A stretch of DNA of 64,000 nt. It comes from Poronia punctata (taxonomy: Eukaryota; Ascomycota; Sordariomycetes; Xylariales; Xylariaceae). The notes under the pieces were generated by a model, which was not told the origin of the DNA, did not search any database, and was given only the letters and a program-made list of their open reading frames with translations. Below are positions 1 through 12,816 of this stretch, in pieces. The stretch covers positions 41,092 to 105,091 of the forward strand of contig MU401592.1 in assembly GCA_022579005.1 (NCBI GenBank). Reading direction: 5' to 3'. Made by a program: the position numbers and the translations under genes. Each line of letters starts with the position of its first letter. Within the stretch, counting starts at the first letter, position 1.

Positions 1-130
1 ATTGTACCGCCACGCTAGAGTTGCCGCTTCATCTACCTATGACGCCAATTATCGCCGAAACGCCAGATGAACATACCAATTGATGCGCATTTCTCGACTT
101 GTCCAACTAACGGGCCGTGTTTTAAAACAG
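1..130 (+). other. 3' part of an intron of the phosphate carrier gene
   Basis: The 130 bases before the first recognisable carrier exon do not continue the carrier reading frame. They end in a pyrimidine/A-rich stretch and an AG at 129-130, with a CTAAC branch-like motif near 109. The exon that starts at 131 opens with one base that completes a split codon, which fits a phase-2 intron. The donor and the N-terminal exons lie outside the window. Confidence 0.7.
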
Positions 131-1004
131 CGTCAAGACGAGAATCCAGCTTGACCCCGTCACATACAACCGCGGTCTGATCGGTGGCTTCCGTCAGGTC
201 ATCGCCAAGGAGGGTGCTGGTGCTCTGTTGACCGGTATTGGCCCTACCTTTGCCGGTTACTTCCTTCAGGGTGCTTTCAAGTTCGGTGGTTATGAGTTAT
301 TCAAGCAGCAGTGCATCAACGTTGTTGGTATCGAGAATGCCTCCAACTACCGAACTGGTGTATATCTGGCTTCTTCCGCCGCCGCCGAGTTCTTCGCCGA
401 TATTGCCCTTTGCCCTCTCGAGGCCACCCGTATCCGTCTCGTCTCTGAGCCCACATACGCCAATGGTCTGATTGGTGGCTTCACCAAGATCCTCAAGCAG
501 GAGGGTGTTGGTGCTTTCTACGCCGGTTTCGGCCCTATCCTGTTCAAGCAGTAAGTCTTCCCTGATAACCTCTATACGCGCCCCCGCATGTGAAGCCGCT
601 TACTCACATGGTCGCAAAGGGTTCCCTACACGATGGCCAAGTTCGTCGTCTACGAAAAGGTCGCCGAGGCCGTCTACCGCAAGTTCCCCAAGAAGGACAT
701 GTCCGATGGCCTGCAGACCACTGTCAACCTGGGCTCTGGTCTGATTGCTGGTTTCGCCGCTGCCCTCGTTTCCCAGCCTGCCGACACCATGCTTTCCAAG
801 ATCAACAAGAGCAAGGGTGCGCCCGGTGAGGGTACCACCGCTCGTCTGATCAAGATCGCCAAGGAGCTTGGCTTCCGGGGATCTTACAGCGGTATCGGTG
901 CCCGTCTCTTCATGGTTGGTACCTTGACTGCCGGTCAGTTCGCCATCTACGGTGACATCAAGAAGGCTCTTGGTGCCACTGGCGGTGTAGAGATCTCTAA
1001 ATAA
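131..1004 (+). CDS. MIR1: Mitochondrial phosphate carrier, C-terminal part (5' end outside window)
   Basis: Mitochondrial carrier family (SLC25) protein that imports inorganic phosphate across the inner membrane for ATP synthesis. Two exons are visible, 131-550 and 620-1004, joined by a 69-nt intron with donor GTAAGT; a Gln codon is split across it. They give about 267 residues of a protein usually near 310. The segment starts at the VKTRIQ part of the first carrier repeat, after its PxDxx motif. The second repeat carries PLEATR and the third SQPADT, the family signatures PxE/DxxR/K. The motifs [12 protein letters not shown] and [17 protein letters not shown] are typical of phosphate carriers rather than other SLC25 members. 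Codon use is strongly C-ending, as expected for a highly expressed gene. A possible AATAAA lies at 1412-1417. The family call is secure; the symbol is by similarity to yeast MIR1. Confidence 0.95.
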
Positions 1005-3882
1005 GCGGTGACCAATATTGGTCGAGCTTGGAGAGCAGAGGTGTGATGGTTGATGGACTTTTAATACTGGATAAGTTGTGGTAACCTTTGATTGCATCAG
1101 CATCGCGCTGGTTACTCACGTTATCGCCAGCCAAGATGCCTTTCGCACAAAGGACCTGGCCACTGGTGTTTTTCGAGCAGCTCGGTATATACCCCAGTGA
1201 TGCTGCTTTTTTCCTTTGTTTACATTAGAATGGGCGGCACCGGACTGGATCTACGGGTATCTCCGGTGGTGTCAAACAAAAAGCTTGGGGGCTTGTGGGC
1301 CATAATAATGGCTTCATGATTCCTACGATCCTGTTTGCTGTGGATGCATGTGACATAGATACAGAAAAGCATCTAGAGGCAGAAGATGGCACTACTTAAT
1401 GGGTGTTGTACAATAAATAGACTGGGTTTTCAGTGTATCCTCGACTTTCTTGACAATGTATAACTGATATTCCGAGTTCAAGGTTAAAACTATACCTACT
1501 CATATGCATTAACAGGACTGCCGATCGTCGACCAGAGATCACTGTAATTGCGGGCCGACAAATTCGCAAATGGGTGTACAATGTATCACGACAGGTGATA
1601 GTGGAACGCAGTCATTTCAGCTGCGCAAGACCTTCCAGCTGTGATATAAAAATTGTAAATTACACTTATTACCAAATAAACGTATGGTAATTCTAACTGC
1701 AATACCATCCATCTATAGTTTGCACTCCCGGCTGGAAGCAGGATGAATAGACTAGACAATGTTGCTGTCTAGCGTACTCTTATGACAACAATACAAAGGG
1801 AGAACTCATAACAGACAACACCCCCGGACGGACCTTTACAAGGCCGGTCCGCACCCGAGCCGGGGTTCCCGAGTTTACATCCCGAGTTTTTTCTATCCCC
1901 GGAAAAAATTAATACCTCGGAGATCACACCGCTGCGGCTTGTACATTACGCGATCTCCTTTGCTTCGAGGCCGTATAGTTCAACTTCTCCAAACGATAGT
2001 CTCGACTGCCAAGATAGGGTGCTGGTTATCATTTTCCTGCCTACCTCCTTCACAACCTCTAGGAATTGGTGGGTTAAAACTTAGATATGGTGCCCTTTGG
2101 TAGGACGCTATCTAGGTGTATATTTGTACCTTGTACGTCCAGTGGATAGAATTGACCTAGAATAAGTCGATATAGGTACGGGCAATCCATGGATCTCACA
2201 CATCTTACATCACATCCGGTAGGTCAGGCCTTCTTTGTAGAATTGAAAGTGCGGGGTTCGTTGCTTGCATATAATTACTACGCTGCACACGTTTCCCCCG
2301 TCTTATACTGTTGCCAAGGTCCTTACCTTATGTTGGAGTAACGATCATTTTCAGGGCAGGGTGTCCCAAGACTTTTTTGCGTGAGGGGATCTTCAGAGTA
2401 GATAGGTTTGCAAGATCAAGATTGGATCGATCATCGATCATGCAAGAAATCTTTAGTTTGGACTTATGTATACGGATGGTACAGAATAGATGTGCGGAGG
2501 AGGCTCAACTAGGTACGCCTTTAATAACCGATGATGAGGATATATACCAGCAGTGTGTCTGTCGCAAATATCGAGCCGCATATTCGCATACCCTCCATGC
2601 CGGGGTCACCGACTGCCTATGGCAGAGACAATTGAAAGGATAGGAATACAGGATCGCATATAATTGATATGTACAACCGACAGGGGCATTGGATGACGGC
2701 AGGAATATATACCTGGGGTGAGGGAGAACACTTGAACCAATAATAATTGTCCGGGCAAGATGAGGGTGGGTATATAACGAATGAGATGTCTCGAAACCGA
2801 AAGCACATCTCGGGTTAATTGCGGCCTTCTCGCTTCCCATGTGCCCGAAAACTCTCACTCTCAACAGCCGATTGCCCTTTTTCTCGCTTTTTAGCTCACC
2901 CCCAGTTTCCTCCCCCACACCGGACTAGGCTAGTGGGAAAAGCGTTGCGAACCCCAGGAAATTCCCCAGCTATTGTTACCTTGATGATAACCCACAAACA
3001 ACGACTAAAAAATGGACTAATAATAACGGCTGGTTGGCGTTCCAAGATGTTGAAAATGGGTAGATGATTGATGGGGATTGGATACGGAAATAAAGCACAT
3101 ATCTTTGATTTACTAGTCTGGTGATAGGTACAAGGTAATTATGTTTCTGTGTGAGGGGTGAAGGAAGGTACCTTTATACATTTTGCGAAACGGAGACTAG
3201 CGGGGCAATCCTCTTAAACACATCTTCGTGACAGAACTTCTACATTTAAAACCCAGACCCATGAAACTTGGAAGTATAGCATAATATCTGCAATTGGAGT
3301 CTTTTATAATACAGTTTGATGCCGTGAACAAACCTTTTGTAAATATTATAGCGCGCATACATAATCTTCTAGGTATGCTCTGTCTGCTCTGTCTGCTCTG
3401 TCTGCTCTTTCCAGCATTCAAGCAGGCAGGTACACATTCACCTACTAAATAGCGTAGGTATTAATCTACATCTAGTCTAGTCTAGCATGTCTAGCTTGCA
3501 AATGCGAGAGTAGTCCAGGGTCCTGTCCAAGGGTCTCATGTACATCCCGATATACTTGCAAAAAATAGAGATTCGGCGTGCGGATCACAAGCAATCGCGT
3601 GCGTGTACCACTCCTCCACATATGCATGATACCCAGTCACCTTGAGAGGGTATCCATTCCATTGCTTCTCGAATTTCTCTTAAATAAATGCTGTGTACCT
3701 CTCTAGTCTAATCCTCTCTATACCTCTCCCACCCTCTTGAATCTTCTCCTCACTACCGTAGTTCATCATCTCCGCACATGGATTGTGGGAGAGTTGAGTG
3801 AGTCGGCCGCTTGCTTTTACCTGACAAAAACTCGGACTATTCTTCCCCCAGTCGCGTAAACTGCCGACTGAACCTTTCGACA
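1005..3882. other. Intergenic region, no gene seen
   Basis: About 2.9 kb between the phosphate carrier and the sugar transporter. It holds short unrecognisable ORFs only. Visible items are an AATAAA at 1412-1417 that may serve the upstream gene, a short tandem array of TCTGCTCTG-like units around 3374-3410, TCTAG repeats near 3472-3490, and one AGGTACCT palindrome at 3166-3173. Confidence 0.6.
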
Positions 3883-5717
3883 ATGGGCTTCAAGGAGTTT
3901 ATGGCGCGGCGGTCGCTCAAGGCCAAGGACAGCAAGCGTACCAAGGCAGCCGAGCTTGGACTGCGGGAATCCATCTACCCGATTGCCCTCGTCACCATTC
4001 TCTTCTTTCTCTGGGGCTTCTCTTACGGGTTGCTCGATACCCTGAATGTGAGTAGTTTGATTTGCGCGCAAGTGGCTTTGACTGTCGTTGGCTGGTCGGG
4101 GTCTGTGTGTGTGTGGGGGTGTGTGACCTCTAGCTCTTGGAGACGGGGTACGGAGACAAGCCCGGAGACGACACGACAGGCCCCAACCAATAAAGCGACA
4201 AATTGCAGCCAACAACATTTCGCTTACCAAGACATGACAGAAACATTTTCAGAATACTCTACACATCACCAAGTCGAGATCGGCTGGTCTTCAAGGAGCA
4301 TACTTTGGGTTTGTCATGTCCCGTCCTGGACTCCCGGCCCCACGGAGAAATGCTTTCGTCATCTAACGCCATCTTCTTAGCGCATACCCGCTCGCATCTC
4401 TCGGCCATGCCAACTGGATCCTGAGACATTATGGCTACAGAGCTACATTTATCTGGGGCCTCTGCTTATACGGTATGTCGCGGTGCGCATGGTTGTCATC
4501 ATGTTCGGCGAGACCGGCTAAACAAAACATTTACTTACTTACCTGCTTACTTCCCAGGTATTGGCGCACTCATTGCGATCCCCTGTATCAAGGCGCATTC
4601 ATTCGCCGGCTTCGTAGTGGCCATTGCCGTGGTCGGTAGTGGACTGGGATCCCTCGAGACGGCCGCGAACCCATACATTACCGGTAAGCGCCGATACCAC
4701 GCGGACGAGGAGATAGACTGTACCCCTTAACTAACCACGACTCTCCACCTAGTTTGTGGGCCGCCCAAGTACTCCGAGATTCGCCTCAACATCTCCCAGG
4801 CCTTTAATGGAATCGGTACGGTCATCGCCCCTGTGCTGGGCTCGTACGTCTTCTTCACTTTCGACGACGAGACGGCCGTCGAGAATGTTCAATGGGTCTA
4901 CGTCGCCATCGCCATCTTCGTCTTCATCCTCGCAATAGTATTCTTCCTCTCGACGATTCCCGAAATCACCGACGCCGACATGGCCTTCCAGGCAAGCGAG
5001 ACGCACGCAAACACCGACGACAAGCCCTTCTGGAAGCAATATCGCCTCTTCCACGCCGCCGCCGCCCAATTCTGTTACACGGGCTCACAGGTAGCCATTG
5101 CCTCGTACTTCATCAACTACGTAAGGGACACTCAGCCGTGGGCGACCGATTCCAGCGCGGCGCGCTTCCTCTCGGGTGCGCAGGGCGCCTTTGCCGTCGG
5201 CCGTTTCTTCGGCTCCTTCCTGATGAACTTTGTCCGTCCTCGCTGGGTCTTCCTCGCCTTCCTGATATGCTGCATCATCTTCATCGGGCCGGCCATCAAT
5301 CACGGCGGCTGGACCGGCATGTCGCTTCTCTACGTCGTCCTGTTCTTCGAGTCCATCTGCTTCCCCACCATCGTCGCCTTGGGTATGCGCGGCCTGGGCA
5401 AACACACCAAGAGGGGCTCTGGCTGGATCGTCGCAGGTGTCTCCGGCGGCGCCGTCGTACCGCCTCTGACGGGTGTCGCGGCTGATATTCACGGCACCGG
5501 ATTGGCCATGGTCGTCCCCTTCGTCTTCTTCCTCGGCACGTTGACGTATGCCGTCGCGGTCAACTTTGTCCCCTCTTATAGAGATCCGGCCGACGCTTTC
5601 TCCACTACGGAGATAGGCCTTACTGGTCCCCACGATAGCGTGGATGAAGAAAAGGGCGCATCTGACAAGGCGTCTGATGTGAAATTAGGGGAATCGGAGA
5701 AGGCAATTGCGCAATAG
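3883..5717 (+). CDS. MFS sugar transporter, fucose/glucose permease (FucP/FHS) type
   Basis: Proton-linked sugar uptake permease of the plasma membrane, major facilitator superfamily, FHS branch. The model has five exons: 3883-4047, 4241-4308, 4381-4472, 4558-4683 and 4753-5717. All junctions keep frame and join recognisable family sequence, giving 471 residues. The first membrane helix reads YPIALVTILFFLWGFSYGLLD, and after the first junction comes KHFQ...SRSAGLQGAYFGAY, both hallmarks of this family. GSGLGSLETAANPYI and SEIRLNISQAFNGIGTVIAP are also typical of it. About twelve hydrophobic segments are present, with a long hydrophilic central loop (ITDADMAFQ...FWKQYRLF) and a charged C-terminal tail. 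Introns are 193, 72, 85 and 69 nt. The start is the first ATG in frame, at 3883. Substrate cannot be told from sequence. Confidence 0.9.
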
Positions 5718-6234
5718 TCGGAGAAATGGGCGGTGAATTGGATAAGGATCATGTAGTCGAAAAAGATGATTGACTACTTTCCCACAATGCCTTTAACCGT
5801 GTGAGTTCATGATAAAAAGTGTGCAGGCCAGTGAGTAGCAGAAGCCTCTCTTTGCCTTTTCGCTGCTATTTAATGTTGTCTGGCTCGTATTATCAGGAGA
5901 TCCTGCCCACCATCCTGCAGAGTTCGAGCCATGCTCCGAGATGAGAACTTCAACTCTCAGACTGGGACGTAAGAAGACCAAAGACTACAACCTGCTAGGT
6001 AACCTTTATGAATGATTGTCTCGACGCCATATATGTCTTGGTAAGTAATGCGGAACTTTATATGAGTGAAAAAAAAGCGAAATTTTTCACATGGAATAAA
6101 AAGGAGTAAAACTAAGTAAGCCAAACAGTGTGTAAGCAGGCAGCAGACAAATAGACAACACTCACCATTGACTTGAATCATTTCCCCATGATCAGACGAG
6201 GGCGTCAGGTGAAAGGGGCTGTTTTGATAAGAAC

Positions 6235-6238
<4 letters not shown>

Positions 6239-6274
<36 letters not shown>

Positions 6275-6313
6275 CTCTCTCTCTCTCTCGCTCTCTCTCT
6301 CTCTCTCGCTCTC

Positions 6314-6361
<48 letters not shown>
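6239..6361. repeat. (CT)n/(GT)n compound microsatellite with 18-bp super-period
   Basis: A CT array is interrupted by single CG steps at 6271, 6289, 6307 and 6325, exactly 18 bp apart, and then passes into a (TG)n array. The open frames across it encode only Ser-Leu or Arg-Glu repeats and are artefacts. Confidence 0.95.
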
Positions 6362-6362
<1 letters not shown>

Positions 6363-9300
6363 TTGTGCTGTTGCTTCTTCTCAAACCGATCGACAGACGG
6401 AGACAATACGACTGAAGATGCAGGTTCAACTACCACACCTGGACTAACATATGACCTGACAACAACAGGCTTTCTCTTGCCCTTTTCCCCTTGGATGATG
6501 GGTCGCGAACCGCCATAATCAAGGTAATCTGCTCGCACCCGAGTTTAATACCTACCTATCCAACTTAGTTTATGGGTGGTGTACCTATTTCTCTGGCTAA
6601 AGGAACGGAACCTCAATCACACCTTTATCGATGTGATTGGAAGCCAAATAAATAGGTACCTTATTCATTATGGCAAGTAAATGTGTGTGAACAATAAAGG
6701 TGGCAGGGCACGACTCACGAGTCGTAAAAGTTCTTGCTCTTCAATTACCTACCTAGGTACCTCACCTACTTCTTCAGGGGCCAGTCAGTCAGCACCCCCT
6801 TTATCATGCTCCCGCAAAGCCAGTCATTCAAGTATAATTAGGCTTTAGAAATGGCAGCTATCGACAATCGTAGTGCTGTGCTATTCTCGGTTGTGTATTA
6901 TCAAGACTGTTGTCACTGTTAATATCAGCTAAGGTAGGTTTAGTAGGTTCCTCTTTCCCTTTAAGCAGCAAGGGGAAACCCACTACCTACTGCTTTTCCA
7001 GAGAGGCCGGACCCCAGACGAAGCGGCACCACAGTTATATGCTAGGAGATGAAAAAGGACTGCAGTAAGGAATCGACAAGATCAACAGAAATCAGAAAAG
7101 GGGGAACAAGAAGAAGAAGAAGAAGGTAGGAGAACGGAAGGAGGAACAGTGACTCCTCCTCGCTCTGACTAGGGCGGCGTTTGACGCCCGGAAATCCGTG
7201 GCAGATAGCATGACAGGTATCCGTTGAGGAGCTCATCAACACTCGACTCCGTGAGCTCACTCCATATGTTTAATGGTATCTTTAGGTTCCTCCACTTCTG
7301 ACAAAGCTAATACTGGATATGCGGTATACCTACCTGTGCAGGCGATGGTCTTCTCTTTGGCGATTGCGAAGCCTGTGCCAAGGGCAAAATGCATCGTCAT
7401 GTAATAAGGCTCTCAAGAGCTCGCTGTACGGAATCCAGGTCTACGGCTTGCTACCTATTTATTGCCTTTCACAACTCCGAATGGGATCAAGGAACAAACA
7501 GACCAACTTCAGCTTCTTCTTATGGAGAGGTGGGGTAGGGTGATCAGATATAATTCCTCGAGCATCTATCGTTGTCTGGAACGTTTTAACTAATAAAGTG
7601 ATTTCTGGTAGAGAGGTCATCTTCGACGAGAAAGCTATCTTTATGGGTAGCCTCGCAGAGATAAAAGGTGACGTTGCGCAAGTAAAGGGAGATGAGCTGG
7701 CTACGTTGTTAACGCAAGTTACCCTTCTAACTACTGTCTCCTAGACTAGGTAAGAACTGAATCATATGATGATTAAGAGGACGCTGTTCTGGTTAATGCG
7801 GAAAAAAATCCTGAAAGCAGAAGCTTTGGAGGTGCGAGATGGGGAGACCGTTGATATCAAGACCAGTTGTGATGCGGGAAAGGCAACAAGGACCGGTCAC
7901 CCCTATACCACTACTTCATTTCTCCCTACTTATGACAACATATCCAATATACTTCGAGTGTCTCATTATTGGAGACAAAAGGATACACAAGCATGACCTG
8001 TCTCCGGAGTCCCGGATAGTAGAACGGAGGGCCGGCAGCTACGAAATGTACCTAACCCGCACAACCGGTAGCCTTGCTTTACGGTTACGATACATCAGCA
8101 TACCTTCTCGTACCGAGTTCCTAATGATATTGCATCTATACTATAGTACGTGCCATCTCCAACCAGCCAGCCGCCCCTGGGAAAAACGTACGAGACGAGA
8201 CGGTAGCTTCACGAGTCATGACTATCTAGGTTTCTATATCTCTTCGGCCTCCGCCCCCCTCAGCGACATCACGGAGACAACAGATACATACACGGATAAA
8301 GGCATCACTCACATAAGAAAACAAGGCTCCTAACCTAGAAGTCCGCCGACTTCCCCAGATCCATCCTTTACACATTGCCCACGCTACTATCTACTGTGAT
8401 CTGTCTACTGCTACTATAGGTATCTCAAGGAAGCGGTCTGCCTCGAACTTAGGCTAACACCTACCATATTGGAGAATGGTGAAGAAACAAAAGACCATCC
8501 CAAGCGGTGTACGCCAGCCGCCAGCGCCTTGGTGAATCAGAAAGTTTTCTCAGCTCCAAATTTTTTCGAAAGAAGAACTAGCAACTCAAACTATACTCAT
8601 ACTCGTAGTTTCAAGACGAGTTGCTTTCCTCTTCTGAGACGGACAGTGGTATGAACCAATCCTCTTTCCTGTCCACCCTCTCTCTCTCTCTCGCGTTTTA
8701 CTTTCCAGCTAGGTAGTCGGTCAGTCACGTCAACCAAAGATCGTCGTTGTCAATCTCGGTCAGCCCCGATCAATGCTGGCTGGGCATCGACTAACGCCGC
8801 CTCATTTTTTATTTTTTCTTTCATCTTCTTTCTTGGATGGCCTTTTTTTTTGGGCTTTTCATTTCCGGAAGTTTGGGTCTGAAAGGAATTAGGTAGTATA
8901 ACTAATGACCTTAACCTATACCAGATCAAAATCTTCCCGACCGTCTCCTTCAAAGATGGCTATCGTACCGAACCTAACCTACAAACGCACTAGGCACTAC
9001 CGACATTAAGGAAGAGCTTGCGAAGACCAAGCTCGATCTACTAGTTTTGAAGGGGGGGTTAAGAAAGGGAAAACGATGCGAAACTAAATTTAAACTAAGT
9101 TTTTCTTTTTTCTTTTTCCCCGGTTCCATTCCTCTGGGAATGAAAAATGACAGGCACTAGGTTAGCTTAGTTACGAGTAGGTCTGTATTAAATCTTCAGA
9201 TCGTCTCCCAAGAGAAAGGAAAGAAAAAGCAAAAAAAGGGTTTCAAGTAGGTAGCTTGTTTCCCGACAAGACAGTTAGGTATCGTAGTTCGCGAAGCTAT

Positions 9301-10028
9301 CTATCTATCTACCTTGATCCTTGTCTAAATGTGGTTTTTTTTCTTTCTTTTCTTTCTAGAATTCCGCACGTGTTTTCTAATCGAGACTAAAATAAAAACA
9401 CCGACTTAACAGACAGGGTAGGTTTAGTCCATTGACAGTCAAGGGAGATGATGTTTTTCCCCTGTCCCTCTTGAAGGTTAAAGCTAACTCGAATTTTTTA
9501 TTATTAAATGGTTTAAACGTTCCTTGGTTAGACTAGGAAACAAGATGAAACGACGCCAATGTCTGCGACGGAAATTATACATCTATCAAAACAGCGCCAG
9601 ACCGGGGCAGGGGACTGGTCTAGGTAATGTACGTAGGAAGCAGGTTTGGGACGGCATTCTTCCATACGGGTACTTTGTTCATAATGATGCAAAAGTGTCA
9701 AGAGGAAGGAGGTAATTATAAGTACATGTATCGTGGGATTCAATGCGACAAGGTACGGGTAGACAGACTTATACCGTAACGGGCCTTAGTATGCTTGGTG
9801 ACAGCAAAGGTTTAACCTACATGAGGTTAGACATTTGGCTTACATTTATTATTGTACTGTGTAGGTACCTAATACCTACTTTATATCCATTCCCCTCCCC
9901 TCCCTCCCCACGAGGTCATGCAGATCTAGGCTAGGTTTAAGCGATTTGCCGTGGTCTCTACTTCGGAGAACTCGTCAGGACTAGCCGACGGGCTGATCCG
10001 GTCTCCTCCCTCACACGTGGTATTTTTG

Positions 10029-10104
10029 AAGGAAGGAAGGAAGCAAGAACCACCATTGCGCCGGCGCGGTTTTTTTTCTCTCCTTCCTTCCTTCCTTCCT
10101 TCCT
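10029..10104. repeat. GGAA/TTCC inverted microsatellite pair
   Basis: A run of GGAAGGAAGGAAG near 10030-10043 faces a CTTCC run at about 10082-10104. Between them lies a GC-rich centre containing CGCCGGCGCG. The arms are complementary for at least 13 bp and could fold. Confidence 0.8.
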
Positions 10105-10630
10105 TTTTTCCCTTCTTTTAATCTTCTTTTGCTGCATTTTCTAGGACTGGGCCTGGACTGGACTGGACTGGATGGACTAATTACCTAGATATTAATGCTT
10201 GTAAACTAAACCTACTTACTTACTTGCTTGCTTGCTGCAGGATTACGGTTAGCTTAACCTAGATAGATAGATAGATACCTGTTTGACACTTGCTGCTAGA
10301 AGAACAAAGTCCAAAAGACCGTTGATACGTGATTCGGTTGTGACTGTACCTATCTCTATCAATCTATCTACAAGGTGGCGACAGTTTTAGTCTTTCAACA
10401 TTACATCCATCGTAAAACGACTGACCTCCACGTCTACTTACCGACCTACCTACTTACCTACCTACCCCAGACCAAATAGCCGACCGTAAGAAGCTTTCCA
10501 CCTTGGCCTAGACTAGACCACGTATCTAAAACTGTTAACCGACATATGTCAAAAACCAAATACCGACGTATTATTACGGGCCGTTCCCTACTTCTGTTTT
10601 TTTTTTACCGAACAAAGAGAGCGACCCTTT

Positions 10631-10649
10631 GCGCGCGCGCGCGCGCGCG
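10631..10649. repeat. (GC)n alternating tract
   Basis: An uninterrupted alternating GC run of 19 nt, of the kind that can adopt Z-DNA. It stands out in surrounding DNA with balanced composition. Confidence 0.95.
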
Positions 10650-10756
10650 GGTTCCGGTTCCGTTAAAACAAAGACGTAATCGGAAGTATTAAACGAGCCC
10701 AATTTTTTTTTAATCCTGCTAGGTACATAGATACTTTACCTTTGGGGAGGAAGGGT

Positions 10757-10771
10757 GGGGGGGGGGGGGGG
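10757..10771 (+). repeat. G15 homopolymer
   Basis: Fifteen consecutive G, preceded by AGGGT. The exact length may be an assembly estimate. Confidence 0.9.
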
Positions 10772-12784
10772 AAGCAAATGAAATGAAATGCCAAGGTTTA
10801 TATAGGAAGATGTGATATATTATGTACGTACTTGCTTGTGTGGCGCTTGCCGTGGTGATGCATAAGTTTAATGTAGCCAAGAGATGGGTAGTAGGTAGTA
10901 GTAGTAGGTAGTAGTACTTGATTGATTGATGACTACTTCTACTTTGTGTATTGACAAGTACCTACCTATCTATATTTACATGCTTGTTTAGTCAGAGTCA
11001 GGTACCTATTTACATCACCTACCTAATGTGTATAATACCGAGTTTTAATACATACGTCAATATCCTCCTGACCTTATACTCCCGAGTACGTTGCCTATAT
11101 AATGCATGTCCAAGGGGAAGCAAAGGTTAGGTAGGTATATTAAGAAACTGCAAAGGGTAATAAAATGACAATGGCAATGAAGAAGAAGATGATGACGAAG
11201 AAGGGTAAAAAAAGACGTTGGACTAGGGTACCAGTTTGTTCCAACTTCCTTTTCCTACCTAGGTTCAACATATGTCAAACGTCAGAGAAAAGAAGCTTGC
11301 GCCGGTCGGTAGGTTACAGGTAGGTAGGTAGGTAGATGTCATCGTCATTCGGCCTTACTAAATGAACCAACCATCTGTCTCGTGTTTGTTAATACCTAGT
11401 AGGTATATACGTATGGGACAGGAAGTCAATCCCTGCCATCGTCTATTATGATGGCGCATGAATCAGGTGCTGGTTACCGCGGTATAGGTACCGTAGATAC
11501 GGGCTGTCTACACCTGTACCTACCTGGGGGTTATTGACTCTACTCGTAAGGCTCTTTTGTTATTGCAAAAGGTTGGGATTGTTACTTACGCAGTGAATGA
11601 TCTTACCCCTGCAAGAAATCGTTGGACTAACAAGGAGAGAGTTGAGTTGAGAGATGCGTTGCAGTTGCAGATATGCCTTAGTAAGATAGACACCGCAAAA
11701 AATCCGTCTTCCGGCGTATTCAAGTTTGGATTCAGGATTCAGAATCAGAGGACAAAATAGTATGCTACCTATCAGATAGGTAGTAAAAGGGTAGGGGAAG
11801 GTATCTACCGACAGACCTATCGAAGTGGGCTGGTTGGTGTGTATCTCACCTTGCCCTCACCGAGATGACAGCTCTTCAAAAAGAGTTAAGAGAATGGGAA
11901 AAATACCCAACAAGGGAGAAAAACACGCATCATCCCACCTCATAGACGCTACAGGGTATGTTCTGATAATACCTTATTCTCGGTCCTGCTTGCAAGGGTT
12001 GTTCGGTACCTAGATAAGTTTGGACTAGCAAGGGCGAAAAGCCTACGCTAAAAAGCTAGGTTAGTCACTTGTGTAAAATATATAATTACACACTGTATAC
12101 TACAAAAAGAAGGACATGTCTAAAGGTAACAAGGAAGAAATCGTGGTTGCTTGTTTGGCTATGACTTACTTGTATCTAAATATTTTGAGGTCAACTACGT
12201 GTACAAGTGCATGTGTAAGGTTCATGATGTATAAGGTAATTAAAGTATGTATGTATATTTATACTCACCTAACCCAATTCAACAGAGCCTATCTACTGCG
12301 TAAGCTTCACCGGACCTTGATAGGCATTACCGTCTTCCTTTGCAATATATTGCCCTGGAATATATTTGTTCATTGAGAAGATAACAGACGTGTATTGCCA
12401 ATAGAAGTATAAGTGGTGTTGAGAAGAATACCAGCACGGAGAGATCATTCTCTTTTGCATGGTGATAACGATTTCTTTTTTCTCTTGGGAATTAAGCATT
12501 GCATGACTGTTTACGTCCATGACTGTCTATCCCCGGCAGGCAGGCATCGGGAAGATGTCAAACGTGCCTTATGTAATGCCTAAGATTGACCATCAGATGT
12601 CAGCATAGGTAGGTAGGTACTCGTAGGTGCGAAGATTTGACCCCGTCCTCATTACCTATACAACACGAGACGTAAACTAGATCAGAAGTAGAAGCCGGTG
12701 AATTATTTCTCACCTACCCAGATATAACTGACTGACAGCGCAGATCTCACAACAATGTATCCCCTTTTGTCTGGGGAATAAGGA

Positions 12785-12816
12785 TGGTGGTGGTGGTGGT
12801 GGTGGTGGTGGTGGTG
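12785..12816 (+). repeat. (TGG)n microsatellite
   Basis: About ten TGG units in a row. G-rich on the plus strand and able to form a two-tetrad G-quadruplex. The Val-rich frame across it is a repeat translation, not a gene. Confidence 0.95.

Noticed and set aside
600..1103. 167-codon ORF antisense to the phosphate carrier
   Set aside because: Shadow of the strongly codon-biased carrier exon on the other strand.
6173..6538. Ser-Leu and Arg-Glu repeat ORFs
   Set aside because: Translations of the CT/GT microsatellite.
7839..8333. 164-codon plus-strand ORF in the desert
   Set aside because: Unrecognisable, overlaps another frame, and lacks features of a conserved protein.
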